64,000 bases of DNA, from the NCBI GenBank assembly GCA_019279435.1, contig JAAALK010000084.1:12852916-12916915 (forward strand), in the 5' to 3' direction. The notes under the pieces were generated by a model, which saw only the letters and a program-made list of their open reading frames with translations, was not told where the DNA came from and ran no database searches. Of this stretch, positions 1 to 11,697 are shown piece after piece. This stretch comes from Zizania palustris (taxonomy: Eukaryota; Streptophyta; Magnoliopsida; Poales; Poaceae). Numbering within the stretch: position 1 is the stretch's first letter; the number at the start of each line of letters is the position of its first letter. The translations under genes were made by a program, and so were the position numbers.

Positions 1-90
1 GTTGGGTGATTTGAAAAGGCCATCATATTGGCGAGAATTTGTTGAGGTGCCTATTCACCCCCCCCCCCCTCTATTCGTCATTCCGATCCC
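1..90 (+). repeat. Probable 3' end of a copia-type LTR (fragment)
   Basis: The stretch ends in a CCTATTCACC-poly(C)-TCTATTCG block. This closely resembles the last 50 bp of the T-family LTRs further on, where a CATTCACC-poly(C)-TCTGGTCG block precedes the terminal CCAACA. I infer that it is the tail of an LTR whose body lies left of the window, inserted in the R-type repeat that follows. No terminal dinucleotide or target duplication can be confirmed. Confidence 0.35.
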
Positions 91-797
91 ACAGTTCCCT
101 TATCAGTTACAGGGTCAAACTGATTGGCATGCCTTGAACCCTTTTTCTAAGAACGTAGTACATGTACTAGAGTGAAGCAGATCTTCGAGGCCACGTGTGT
201 GTCAAAGTGTGACCAAAAAATGCACCAATACTCTTTCTATTGTATCTTTTTCATGTTGTACATCGTTCATCTAAATAAAGCATGCCCGATACTTTAATAT
301 ATTATTAAGATCATCGTGATTAGCTACTGTCTTGGTTAGGTTCGATCTAGTTATTATGATGATTTTCATGATATAAACATATTATCTGGTACGTTTTATT
401 TATTTATGTCGGAGTACAAGCTGTCAGGTTATCTTCAATTCAACGCCACATCGTATTCGCCATCAGAAAAGCGCTCATCGGCCTATGTGGTAAAATCGCC
501 CATCTTATCGATTGATGGCACGCTCGCCTAATTGCTTCACCCCTGGTCATTGGCCCTATGGTCGATCGGCATGATATTCCACGAATATCACATCTTCATT
601 GCGGTCATCGGCTCGATAACCGATAGGTTATGCTATTGATCATATTTTCCTATTTTCTTATCAGTTACAGGGTCAAACTAATTGGCATGCCTTAACCCCT
701 TTTGTAAGAACATAGGACCTATACTGGAGTTAAGCAAATCTCCCAAGCCACGCATGTGTCAAAGTATGACCAAAAAACTCACCAACACATGCTCAAC
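91..797 (+). repeat. Rearranged fragments of LTR family R
   Basis: Two blocks of the R solo LTR (11698-57386) recur here in the order X-Y-X. X is the R 3' end, marked by TTATCAGTTACAGGGTCAAA and a GACCAAAAAA..CACCAA tail, at about 100-214 and 656-797. Y is the middle of R, marked by AATAAAGCATGC and CGGAGTACAAGC, at about 215-655. In the solo LTR the order is simply Y then X, so the first X is misplaced by recombination or deletion. There is no coding potential. Confidence 0.5.
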
Positions 798-2040
798 CGT
801 TTATCCCAGCATTCCCGATATCGAGATTGGAACCATATCTCAACATAACCAACTGTTTTGTGTCAAAAATTAATCGGTTTAAAAAATATTAAAAAATCAT
901 AAAAATGTTGAAAAAAAGAATAAATAAAAAAATTTAATACACATAAAAAATTTGATAAGCCATTTGTTGTTTTTTGTTTGAATCATTGGTAAAGTATCAC
1001 TAATTTAATAATTATATATATAGGTCCATTTATGATACCCCGTTCTCACTAAACAGGACTATTGATTAAGTGTGTTTTAAACAACTAATTAAAAGATAAA
1101 ATAGGGTAACCGATTTGATTCTAAAAAGTAATATGTATGTATGTTATCCATACGGAAAGATTATTGATTAATTCCTTTTTGCAGTCATATTAATAAAATG
1201 TCACATGATATATTACCTTTAGGAGTTAATAGGTCACACATACCAAATCTGAGCCATTTAATCATATAGATTAGATGGTGCTATAAATTCATTCTAAGTT
1301 TAATTATTAATAAATACCAAAAATATCATAAATCATCTAGTAATTATAATACTAGGAATTTTCAAAAATATTGAAATTTTAATTTTGATTTTAAATCAAA
1401 CCATCTGTTTTACCTAAATTGATTCTAAATTGATTCGGTCCTCGCGAATCGTTACCACTCGGCTCCTTTCAATGATGGTTAATTTTTTCTGTATCATTAC
1501 AATTTTTACGATTTGCCAATATTTCATCGGTATGTTACTGACAAATGGAGCCGCCACAGTCACTAACAATGGTATGTAGACAAGTTTTGAAAATTATAAT
1601 GATATGTGAGTAATTTTTCCTTATGATTCCCTAAATTTCGTATAGGAATACTATTCATAAAAATTAATCTCTAAATTCTTTTAATCTTCATTAAGCTCTC
1701 AATATGATATTCCATATATTTTATTCTTATATTCTTATATTATTGATGAAAGGATCTTACTTGTTAAATCTTTTTTCTTTTCTTTTATTTGTATCTATCG
1801 TATCACGGATAGATAGAAATAGAGCGTATAGGAAAAGGGACTATGTAGAAGGATTTTAGAATTGCCAACTAAATAGGGGAGTTGTTGTATATGTATTTTA
1901 GGTTAAAATCTTTAATAAAGATAAAGAGTTATATTCGATATGTCTGGAAAATCAATTTCACGCATGAAAATTCAGCCACACGAATTTCACGTGATTTTTA
2001 CGAAGTGCTACTGAAATCCGTGCATCCGAAAGAAGTAAAT
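798..2040. other. AT-rich intergenic DNA, no feature recognised
   Basis: The stretch is strongly AT-rich with many short homopolymer runs and stop codons in all frames. I see no terminal inverted repeat, LTR or exon-like segment. Its right end forms the upstream region of the AS8-like gene. Confidence 0.6.
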
Positions 2041-2075
2041 TGGGCCCGAATGTAAAGGCAGCGAAAGGCTGGGCC
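2041..2075 (+). promoter_or_regulatory. Two TGGGCC (site II type) promoter motifs
   Basis: TGGGCC occurs at 2041-2046 and again at 2070-2075, about 170-200 bp upstream of the first ATG of the AS8-like gene. Paired TGGGCC/T (site II) motifs are typical of plant housekeeping promoters. No clear TATA box was found at a suitable distance, which fits that promoter class. The role is inferred from motif and position only. Confidence 0.4.
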
Positions 2076-2245
2076 TTGGCAAAAACGCGGCGGAAAAGTG
2101 CAAACGACGGCGACGGCGACGGCGCGCCGGATTGGATAAGATTCGAGGATAAGGTGGCCACGACGAGATCGTTGGCTGCACCGTGTAAGGCGGCAAGGGG
2201 CCTCCTACTCCCACCGAAAGCTCGAGAGTCGAGACCCACACACAG

Positions 2246-3696
2246 ATGCGGCTCATGCCCGAGTCCCCCCAAATCCATCCGCCGCCACCACCGCCGCCGC
2301 CGCCCACCGATCCCGCCGCCGTGTCGTCCACGACAGCGAATGCCCAACGCAACTTGCAGGTACCCACCTACCTACCCTAACGGCCTGACTTGACTAGCAT
2401 TGCCTCCACCGCCATTTGTAGCAGTTCTAGTCGGCTCGAGTGAAACAGATTCCATCTTTTTTCTTGTTTGGTTTGTGGAGGCGGCGACGCCAGTGCAGCC
2501 GACGATGATCATCAAGGGGATGCTGGGACGGTACGAGCGGTGGAACCCTGTGCACCCGACGGTGGGCACGTTCTGGGGCATCGGCCTCGGCCTCGGCTGC
2601 GGTGTCGGGTGGGGGCCGGGGTTCGGGCCCGAGGTCATCGGCTACGTCGGTGCCGGCTGCGGCGTGGGGTTCAGCGTCGGCGTCACACTCGCTGGCATCG
2701 GCGTCGGCTTGCCGCAGCACGGCCTCATCAAGAATCAGTACCACAGCGGTATGCCATCCATTGTTGCTCATTCATACGCCTATCCGTTCTGCAACTTCCG
2801 TTTGACTAGCTTAATTTGCCATTCAGTGTCACACCGGGGAGATTTGATATTTTGACGCTATTAAGAAGCTCACTTTCATTGACCTAATGGTCCTAGTGTC
2901 ATCAAATCCATAGTAGTAATTAAGTTAGTATTAGAAGTGGTTTGTTAGTATAATTGATAAGAGAACTAAACATCACATGGTGGTATATATTCTTTTATCC
3001 AGTGAAATTACTTCCTTTTGGTGCGGTCGAATGTGGTAGCATTTCGCTGAAATTGGTGGATCTTGGATTAGTTAACCGAAGTTTAATTTGGTGTGGTAAT
3101 ACTAAATCAATGTTCCTGTGGGAACAGAATGAAAAATGGAAGCATCAAACTATTTTTCAGTAGCACGCTCGTGTGCACATTGCACGGTAGTGTTGGATAT
3201 CTATTTAGATGATGCTTTGTTCCTCTTTTTATATGGAATTTCCTGCAACCTGGCAGCTCATGTGATTGCCGCAAATCATACGCATAACACATGTTGTGAT
3301 TCTGTAAATATACTGCCATCAATTGACTCAATTCTTTGCTGCTCTTAAATCTTAATAACCAACCTTATGTCTACTCTATGTAGAATGTACCGACTATATG
3401 CCACTTTTGTATAACACATTTGCTTCCCATTTGTAGATTTTGCAAGCAATGTCCCTTTTGAATCAGCAAGGTTTTACACCTTAACCATCATCAGAGGATT
3501 GGTATGGGATGCCATCAGTTATGCAAGCCAGGTAGCAGTTGCGAGGAAAGAATCTCGACAGAGGCTCCTAAGCTTTCAGGAGAACCCTCAGATTTCAGGA
3601 GTTGGACTGCCCAAGCTGGGGAAGGGCCTGTCAACCAGCATCCGATCGTCGATGGAGCGTGTAAGGGCCTTCAAAGATCAGTATTGGCCAGCATAA
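2246..3696 (+). CDS. Cadmium-induced protein AS8-like gene (three exons)
   Basis: The proposed exons are 2246-2359, 2499-2748 and 3437-3696, which give 207 residues. Introns run from GT at 2360 to AG at 2498 and from GT at 2749 to AG at 3436; the joins are phase 0 and phase 1 and keep one frame. Exon 1 encodes a short proline-rich leader with nine consecutive prolines. Exon 2 encodes the conserved core: MIIKG, a basic/aromatic segment with RWNPVHPT, then a glycine-rich hydrophobic stretch (GCGVGWGPGFGPEVIGYVGA) that could enter or lie on a membrane. Exon 3 is amphipathic and basic and ends in DQYWPA. The core resembles plant proteins annotated as cadmium-induced protein AS8, whose biochemical function is unknown. 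Translation could instead start at the ATG at 2505 (167 residues), making exon 1 leader sequence. The gene is intact and is the only convincing host gene here. Confidence 0.82.
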
Positions 3697-4209
3697 CAAC
3701 ACCTAAATAATCTAAACATGGATGATCTACAATTTAGAAATCCCTGGAGCACAGACTCTATTGATGGATATAATCTTCTGTACTAGTTTAGTGCAAGAAT
3801 GTTTTTCCAACTTATGACGGGGAAACTATTCTAGTTTCCAGCTGAGGAAAATGGTAGCCTGTAACCTAGCAAATTATAGATGTAGTGTCCAATTAATTAA
3901 TTTGTAAATATAACTATCTATTCAGATATTTTGCAACAATCTCGCATCATGAAATAAAATTTCACTTGTATTGTAATCTACACATATGTACTATACTATT
4001 TTGAAACTGTAACTGTGATGCCAAAGCTGGTATCCTGGAACTCACTCTGAACATAAACCGATGGCTATAACTGTAACGTTAAGAATGTGTTTAGTTCTGT
4101 TTTTGAAACCTGTTTGTGCTTTTAAAAACAGAAGCTAAATCAAAGAGGTTCACCACTCCTACCAAAAACAGTTTTGTTATGCAAATTTTGAAACAGGTTA
4201 GGCCCTGCT
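3697..4209 (+). promoter_or_regulatory. 3' UTR of AS8-like gene with AATAAA signal, then intergenic DNA
   Basis: After the TAA at 3694-3696 the sequence is AT-rich without ORFs. An AATAAA motif at 3953-3958 is the best polyadenylation signal candidate, giving a 3' UTR of about 280 nt. Beyond it nothing is recognised. Confidence 0.45.
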
Positions 4210-4218
4210 GAAGTAATA

Positions 4219-4276
4219 AACCAATTTTGTGAAAATTACACGCATAACCAATTTCGTGAAAATTACACGCATACCC
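4219..4276 (+). repeat. Direct tandem duplication of about 28 bp
   Basis: The block ACCAATTTTGTGAAAATTAC followed by ACGCATA occurs twice in direct succession, with one T/C difference. It may be the end of a degraded small transposon, but no partner inverted repeat was found. Confidence 0.5.
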
Positions 4277-4569
4277 CTTCTCGCATATTCTCTCCGGTTC
4301 TTTTCTCTTCCCCTATCCCATCTCATCCCATCAGGGCATGCACCATACCGGCACCCACCATCCCCATCCGGCCCCATCGCCGGCCATCGGCGTCCCTAAT
4401 CGCCCCTACTGTGGCCGGCAGCCCCCTCCCCCATCGTTGCTTCCAGCCCCTGGCCGTCGCCACCCGTTGGCCCGCCGCCCCTTTTCGTCCCCTGTCGCAG
4501 CCCTAGCCTACTGGCCGGCGGCCTCCTCCCCCCATCGCTGCGCCCAGCCCCTGGCCGTTGTTGCCCTCC

Positions 4570-5359
4570 GAGAAATTGGCTATTATAGGACTCCAAACAA
4601 GTGGTTTCTCTATAATAGGACTCCTAACGTTGATTGCTTCTAAATAGGACTCCAAACAATTTCACTAAGCTATAATAGGATTTTATATCTTTTTAATCTC
4701 TTTTCTAATCTAAATACATGTATTTATTTCTAAAGTGACTTTTTTACCCTTAAGAGGCATGCTAGCTTGCCATGCATGCCTGTTGCATGGCTTGTCGTGC
4801 ATGCATCTTGCTATGTGTGCATGCTGCCTGGCCGTGCTGGCTGCCATGTGTGCTGGCCGGTTGGCCGTGGTCATGGCTCGCTTGGGATGGCTGGCTGTGA
4901 ACATAGCTGGTTGGCTGCCATGTATGCCGTGTACAATTATATAACAGTATGAATTAACAAAGTGATTCATACATAATTACAAGTAATATATAACAACAAG
5001 TATTTAGCACAATTTAGTTCATCTCATAAAACCATGTTTGTACCATAATGATGTTCCAAATGAGATCAAAGTCATTTGAAATAAATAATAAGTTTACATC
5101 TCATCACAACTAAAATGCTCCACATCTCGTCAGAACTAAAAGGCAACAGATCCGCACGGCAAGCCAGCATGCCTCTCAAGGGTAAAAAAATCACTTTAGA
5201 AATAAATACATATATTTAGATTAGAAAAGAGATTAAAAAGATACAAAATCCTATTATAGCTTAGTGAAATTGTTTGGAGTCCTATTTAAGAGCAATCAAC
5301 GTTAGTAGTCTTATTATAGAGAAACCACTTGTTTAGAGTCCTATAATAGCCAATTTCTC
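4570..5359. mobile_element. Non-autonomous Mutator-like element with TIRs of about 200 bp
   Basis: The element begins GAGAAATTGGCTATTATAGG and ends with the reverse complement of the same sequence. Terminal inverted repeats of about 200 bp (4570-4772 and 5159-5359) match at most positions. Long TIRs opening with GAGAAATTG resemble Mutator-like termini. The interior is a short GC-rich segment full of GCATGC and CTGGCTGCCATG repeats with no transposase. The nine flanking bases, TTGCCCTCC and CCTTGACGC, do not match, so the target duplication is missing or the element is older than its flanks. Confidence 0.75.
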
Positions 5360-5385
5360 CCTTGACGCGGCCCCCAGCCTATTGG

Positions 5386-6069
5386 CCGGCAGCTAGGGAT
5401 GAAAACGGAGCGGAAAGTTTCCGTCCGTTCCGAGAAAAAACGGAAACGGAGAGGGTTATGAGGAAACGGATACGGAAAATTGCGGAGCGGAAACGGAAAC
5501 GGATTTTTTTAAGCGGAAACGGAAACGGAAACGGAACAGCGGTTTCCGACAGAAACGGATACGGAAACGGAATATTCCGCATAACAAAAACGGAAAGTTT
5601 CCGTTTTCACATTTTTTACTGCATTATATAGAATATTAGCTTTTACTTTTTTACAGTATATAAAATTTAAACTATATTATATTCATAAAATATTAAACAA
5701 TTTAATTTAAATTAATATATAATTATTTTCTAAAAATAAATAATATATATTCATTATAAATAAAATAAAACTTGTTTTTACTTTATTATATGTATTTATC
5801 ATTTATTAATATGTGTGTAAATTGAACCTATTTATTTGTTTATCGTACTTTTTTCATATATTAAGGGTTTTTTATAATTTCGATAGATATTCCGTTCCGT
5901 ATTCGTATCCGCTCCTTATTCGGTCCGTATTCGTTTCCGATGATATCCGTTTTCGTATCCGTTTTCGGTATATCCGTATTCGTTTTCGTTTCCGTAAAAA
6001 AATACGGAAACAGATATGATAGCACTTATTTCCGTCCGTTTCCGCTCCGTTTTCATCACTACCGGCAGC
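5386..6069. mobile_element. Non-autonomous hAT element with 8-bp TSD
   Basis: The element proper is 5394-6061 (668 bp). It starts TAGGGATGAAAACGGAGCGG and ends with a near-perfect inverted copy, TCCGTTTTCATCACTA. It is flanked by perfect 8-bp duplications CCGGCAGC at 5386-5393 and 6062-6069. TIRs of the TAGNGATGAAAACGG type and 8-bp duplications are diagnostic of hAT elements. The subterminal 200 bp on each side are packed with GGAAACGGA-type repeats and the centre is AT-rich. There is no transposase, so it must be moved in trans. Confidence 0.9.
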
Positions 6070-6130
6070 CTCCTCCCCATCGCTGCCCCCAGCCCCCTGG
6101 CCATCGCCGCCCAAGCCCGTCGCTCATTTC

Positions 6131-8344
6131 CTCTACGGTACCACGTTGAACTAGAGCGTTTGCCAGTCGTAAGTATCATATCCTATCGTTGTTTCATTCT
6201 GCGTGTCAAAACAAAAATCAGAACATTGCATATACTGTTTGAACTGTAATTTGTTTTTCCTTGAAAATTAAAATATACAGACACACGCAGGCTGTTGAAT
6301 AAGACGCATGTCTACACGGAGGATGACGCGAGGTTCATCTACGGACATGGAAGGGCACTGCACGTAGGATTAAGCCCTAGCCTAAATACCTAAGCAAAAA
6401 AGATATGCAAAGTGGTGATTAATTAAGTAGTTTGATAAAGGGAGATGCATGGGCAAGTGTGGATACGAGGGGGTCGATCGAACTTGTGAAGAAGTTTAAT
6501 TTTCATGTTTGTGTTCCTGGATGTTCGAGGATCAAAAGTAAAAAGAATGAATGGAATAAATTATATAATGCTAGTGTTTTCCTGCTAAATGTAAAGTGCA
6601 TAGCCTTTGGACTTGTTTTGAGCGTATAAATTTTACATGGTTGCCACGTAACACAATTTATTTTCTATAAAATTCCTTCAAAATTACTCTACTCAAAAGA
6701 AACCTATAAAATATTTATCTAGTATATTTTCTAGTTATTTAGTTGCAGTTGACAATTTTTTATTTATCTATATGTATGAAATATTATAATGATAAGTTTG
6801 AACCAATCAACTTTCAATTTTTTCATAAAAGATAATTTATAATAGTTTTTTTACTGTAAACAATTTATAGTAATTTTTTTATGGCTCACAGAATCAATTT
6901 ACTATAAAATATGTAATCTGGTCTGCACCGTTGGGCAGACAATAAAAACTTGAATTGTTTTGTATATTTGGAGACCATAGAATACATGGAAAGTAAAAGC
7001 AAACTCTCCCTTGCGCTGTTATCTAACCGATAGGAAAAGAAACATTTGCATCTGAATACTCGACGTACTTGAACAGCTACTGAATGTTAGCTACTTGAAA
7101 CAGTACTATGCCATGTGGTAGCACTGCAAACTATGATGCCTGCCTGACCTGGTTAGTTCTGAGTTTTCTACCAAAAGATGCATTTGTTCTTTACTGAACT
7201 TTTTTAGATTCCTGAATCTTAATTTGTTTTCCCTGAAATGTTTTTGGCTCTTTGCCAAAGACATCCTAGCTAGCACCTTGGCCATCTCGTAACCATAGTA
7301 CGTACTCACTCTTCATTATTGATAAAATGGCCAAGCTAGCAGCACCGAATTGAATGCAGGTGAACTTGTGCACCGTGCTGCAGCATTCACTTCTCAATCT
7401 TGTATTTCTTTCTCGTAATGTTCGAGTGCATCAGCAAAAAGAACCCTACATCAAGGGATTGTTTACCCCAACGCATGCTGTTGAAGTTGGAATCTTGCAC
7501 TCAGCTCTTGATTATGTTAACCAGCTATGTTGTACTACTGAAAAGAAAGGCAGATACCCAACATTCTGACATGCATATTCTGCTCAGCTCTTTGCCATAG
7601 GCTTTCGTCCAAGCTAGTAGCTGTCTAGAATACACTTGATTAATGATGCCCTTTTCATTGATATCTTGGTAATTTCTTTGCATTAGATCCCGTATGCAAG
7701 GATTTTTTGGGACCGATTCTAAAGAAAATCTATAGAATCCATACAAAATAGGTAAAAATAGAAATGATTTATGTTATATTTTACCATGATTGATTCTCCT
7801 TTTTATATTATATTATGGGAGAGAATAGTGAAACTTGCTTCTCATGCAAATCATGTTAATAAAAATTTAAAATGTCCATAGAAGTTGAGAAGAATATTAT
7901 ATATAATTAAGTATATGCATTTTAATATGATGCATAGTTTATATTATTTGTTTATTCCTATTTATATAGTTTTAGATTATTAATACACATCATCCGTATA
8001 TAATACAATATAAAGACGGGGTATAATAGTCATTTTAGACCGCTTTACTTTTTTATAGGATCATCCCACCAAACTATTTTTATAATTAAATGTGATTCAC
8101 TGTAAATAGCCATAAATCATAAACAGAATCTAGATCTACCTCGAATCGTGTCTTAATCTCTCGAGCTGTACGTGCCTGCTAGTTTGTTAGTGCGTGCGAC
8201 ATGGTGGTGACCAGGGTGTGCCTCTGCAGGTGACCTCTGGCTTTTCAACGTATAATATGATGTACGCATATGTATCGATCTTCTCTCTATTATACTTTAT
8301 GGTGTCACGTGGATCTCTAAGAAGGTAAGACTTCAAATCGATCA
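6131..8344. other. Intergenic DNA; one short exon-like fragment
   Basis: Nothing convincing is present. A short open segment at 6292-6391 reads like protein (KTHVYTEDDARFIYG) after a possible splice acceptor at 6290, but it stops after about 33 codons and has no neighbours, so it is at most a gene relic. The rest is AT-rich with scattered homopolymers. Confidence 0.4.
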
Positions 8345-8832
8345 ACTTTATATGAGAAAATCGATTAAACGTACTAAAGTTGATTAACGTTTTATAATAT
8401 TTTCAAAGTTTATCAACATTTTATTATATGTCCCATGAAAGTTATCTAGTTTGATAATATATTTACATGTTTTTTTATAAATAAGGAGAAAGATTAAAAG
8501 GCAAGACACAAACAACGACGATGGAGCGACAACAACTTCTCACGGAGGTGGCGTTAGCCGTGGCACAAGGAGACGACACAGAGGACGTGGAAGGACTACT
8601 GGATGGCCCAAATGGCAGGGTCAGAGAGGATTTGGATATCAGTGGCGTCAGAGAGGGTCCTAATGGTGGCAATGTCTCCCTGTATGACCTTATTTATAAA
8701 AGAAACACTATAGATATATTATCAAACTAGATAACTCATGTGGGACATATAATAAAAAGGTTGATGAACTTAGGACATGTTATAAAACGTTGATCAATTT
8801 TGTGACATATAATCAATTTTCCTATTTTATAT
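8345..8832. mobile_element. Non-autonomous MULE-type element with 9-bp TSD, possible Pack-MULE
   Basis: Long inverted arms (8354-8470 and 8710-8823) pair, with shared blocks such as AACGTTTTATAA and CTAGTTTGATAATATA. The ends read GAGAAAATCGATT and, inverted, AGGAAAATTGATT. The flanks ACTTTATAT (8345-8353) and ATTTTATAT (8824-8832) match at 8 of 9 bases, as expected for a Mutator-like insertion. The interior (8505-8690) is GC-richer than the arms and holds a 69-codon open frame starting MERQQLLTEV, which may be a captured host fragment. No transposase is present. Confidence 0.7.
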
Positions 8833-11550
8833 AGTTATCGGCTACAAAACAGTCATATTTTTCCATTATCTGCATTCTCCCTCCCACTAGACCAGACATT
8901 CCATGCACACAATGTCAGCACCTATCACCCACCAGCGCACTGTGCTAGTCCCTAGTGTGACGGTTAGCATCCATTGTTGATTTATGATCCAAATTCTATA
9001 TATGATGAAAAAGGGCAATGGTTTCGTAGAAAAGCGGATATAAATTCATCTTGTAACCACACCAAAAGAGCAGTTATTGAAACTCTCGTGCGTTCGGTAA
9101 AACTCTTCCCAAAATAGTGAAGCTCTAGTGTGGCTCATGCCTGTGGTTTTAACTCTTCAATTTGAAGGGGTTTTCACGTTAAATATATGTTTTTGTTTTG
9201 TGTTTGATGTGTGATTCTTGCGTTGTTATTTCTAACAATTGTCGTGGTAGGAAACACATATATATATAGCGTGGTGTGATGCCCTCAATGGTTGCTCCTG
9301 CGACGCGCTAGGCGGCCCTGGTGCATGTGTTGCTTGTCGTTCACACGGCATCCACGTCGGATCCGACCACCCCATGCCCTTGACACCCCTGACATGGCCT
9401 CGGCCGGTGGCCTTATGTGGCGACAATGTGTGGCTGTAACAGTTAGCATCCTCTGATGTTTCACAATGGCGTTTATTGGCAACCTCTTGAAAAAATTGCA
9501 CCCCACCATTGCCCTGTCACCTTCAACACCATAGTGCCCCGGCCCACCTGTTGGCCCGCCCTTTGAGCCGAAGAGGAAGAGGAGAGAGGAAGAGAGAAAA
9601 GGGAAAAGAAAAAAGAAAGGAAATTTGACCTATTAATAGGTCACTCTATTCGAATTTAGACTATACATTGAATCACATAATAGAATTTGGATACCTTAAA
9701 ATTCTCCTTATTCTATATATACTATAGGTACAATCCTCAAACCCTGATGGATGTACGCTAGCTATCTGCTGAACAGTAGACTAAAGAGCATGCATAATCA
9801 ACAATTAATATAATCAGTAGGTTGTAAACTATATTGTGAATACACACACATGAACTTAATTGTGATGGTACAATCCTGCATTCCATAGCTAGCTCCAGCT
9901 TTGAGATAATAGATCTAGAATTTATATGCTAAAATAATGTAGTTTAAATTATTTTTTTTAGTTCAAAATAAAACTATATTGTTTAACTAAATATATTTAT
10001 TGCATTAACAGCTCGAGATTGAAAAATTCCTAAAGCTATTTCACAAGCTCTAAAAAATCTTAATCTAGTACTACGCCAAAACTGGCCATGATCGGAATAA
10101 TATACTATAGTTAGTTTAGGATATATCATATTGCCTACCGAATAATAGCGGGAAACATATATCAGATTAATTAAATAATGTACCAGTTCATGCAGGAGCG
10201 ATCTGAATTACAGCTACAGCGAGTGCGGTAGTACTGGTCTACTGGAGTTGGCATGCAGCAGAAACGACGGGGAGGAAAAAGGCGAGGGGAGCGAGACAAG
10301 GAGAAGCAGCCATGGCCATCATCGATATATATGATGCAGCAGCAGAGCAGGCGACCAGCCGCGGCCACTTGCATCTGCACGGCGAATCTCCCGGCCAGCC
10401 GACCTGCCGCCACCGTGCATGCATGCTAGGTCCATGGATCTCCACTGCATCTGCATGACTGCATTCATTGTGTATAGTACTTGCGTCGAGCTCAAAGTGG
10501 CGTAGGTAGCTCGTCTCGGGACAATTAGCTCAACAGCCTCAACGACCTAGAGAAGGCATCATATCTACCGGAATATATAATTAATTAACCTCTTATTTGA
10601 TACATTAAATTATAAGAAGCTTACGATAGCTAGGCAATAGTACGGTAATACTATCTCATATTTCTTATATAAATCGTTTTATTCGTCTCAACTATTTCTA
10701 AAGTATTATTCGTTTTAGAATTTATGAATATTATTTATATTTTATTTCATATTTGTCTTTTTCAAAAAAACTACCTCATAAATAAATAACTCACTAAAAA
10801 TTTAAAAAATTATTTGAGTTGATTTCTTATTTCTTGTGTGCAAGTAAAAGTGATTTATAAAAAGAATAAGATGTCATATAATATAAAATCCAACCATAGA
10901 TTTTCATGTGTGTTTCAAATATTTAATGTGTTCACATTTTTATAAGGATAATTAATGCATGACTGATTCTCTGATGTGGATAGCCATATCAACTTGTAGC
11001 CACAGGTTGTAGTTTCATGGATGACGTCTTTATAGCACCGATCACCACTTTGTCTTGTCACACGCAATGGCCTCCTATTACCACACACAACAACAACTTA
11101 CATGACACACACGCCATCATCCGTATCACATCGATTGGTCTTTTGCTTACTATTGTCTTCACGTTGACCCCTCATTTAAATGATAACAACATTGGTCACC
11201 TACAACAGCCTCCATCTCTCGTGGACCTACCATCTTGCATGGTTTCCACTTCTCATGAAATCTGTCGTTGGTGTACCACCACTTCTCTCCTTGTCATCGG
11301 CCACGTCACAACCCCATTATTGTGCACACCACCTTAGCATGGTCCTTGGAATGTAAACAAAGAGTCATGTCTTGGGGAGAATATTTCCTCATTGCTAACG
11401 CCATCATCTTCACCTCTAAGTAGCTTGTCACGAAGCCACCTACTCGTTGCGCGCATGTCATAGTGTGGCACCGCCATGTTCACACTCGTCGCATAGTCAT
11501 CATGCATTGTTGTTGCCATGGTTCCCCAATCTTGAGGCTCTAATATCATT
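8833..11550. other. Intergenic DNA, no gene recognised
   Basis: The content is AT-rich DNA with a purine tract (GA-rich, about 9558-9625), a GC-richer patch at 9260-9540 and another at 10170-10480. The second patch holds a 49-codon open frame beginning MAIIDIYDAA at 10311, which has no supporting context. The last 200 bp contain a PBS-like block (GGCTCTAATATCAT) read on the minus strand and belong to repeat E. Confidence 0.5.
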
Positions 11551-11697
11551 TGTTATACCACTCCAAGAGAAACTGATCCAGCCTCTGACCCACATCGAGG
11601 AGCTACGTCTGCACCATAAAAGGTAGCCCAAGAGGTGATGAACTCCCCCACTATTTAAGTTATATCAACTCTTCCCTCATAACTATGTGATACTATT
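11551..11697 (-). repeat. TRIM-like repeat E, left LTR (first part)
   Basis: This block starts TGTTATACCACTCCAAGAGA and aligns with 57545-57695, which starts TGTTAGTACACTCTAAGAGA. Both are preceded by a minus-strand primer-binding-like block complementary in sense to TGGTATTAGAGC. The left copy is interrupted after CTATT by solo LTR R and resumes at 57392-57397. Complete LTRs would be about 153-155 bp, with only about 147 bp between them, the size of a TRIM element. Confidence 0.5.

Larger units (their letters stand above)
4373..6130 (+). repeat. GC-rich degenerate tandem repeat, split by two transposons
   Basis: A unit of about 100 bp, with the landmarks GGCCGGCAGC, CCCCATCG and CAGCCCCTGGCCGT, occurs at about 4409, 4512 and, split, at 5384-5393 plus 6062-6110. 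The last unit is interrupted by the hAT element, and a MULE-type element separates units two and three. The GC bias yields long spurious ORFs on both strands. The origin is unknown; captured exon-like DNA or a minisatellite are both possible. Confidence 0.5.

Noticed and set aside
1958..2809. Several alternative open frames around the AS8-like exons
   Set aside because: They are GC-rich shadows in other frames or on the opposite strand. Only the spliced frame matches a known protein family.
4338..4643. 101-codon open frame, proline/histidine-rich
   Set aside because: It runs through a GC-rich tandem repeat and into the TIR of the MULE-type element, so it is compositional.
11017..11337. 106-codon open frame
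   Set aside because: Low-complexity threonine/histidine-rich product with no start context, conserved motif or splice partner.
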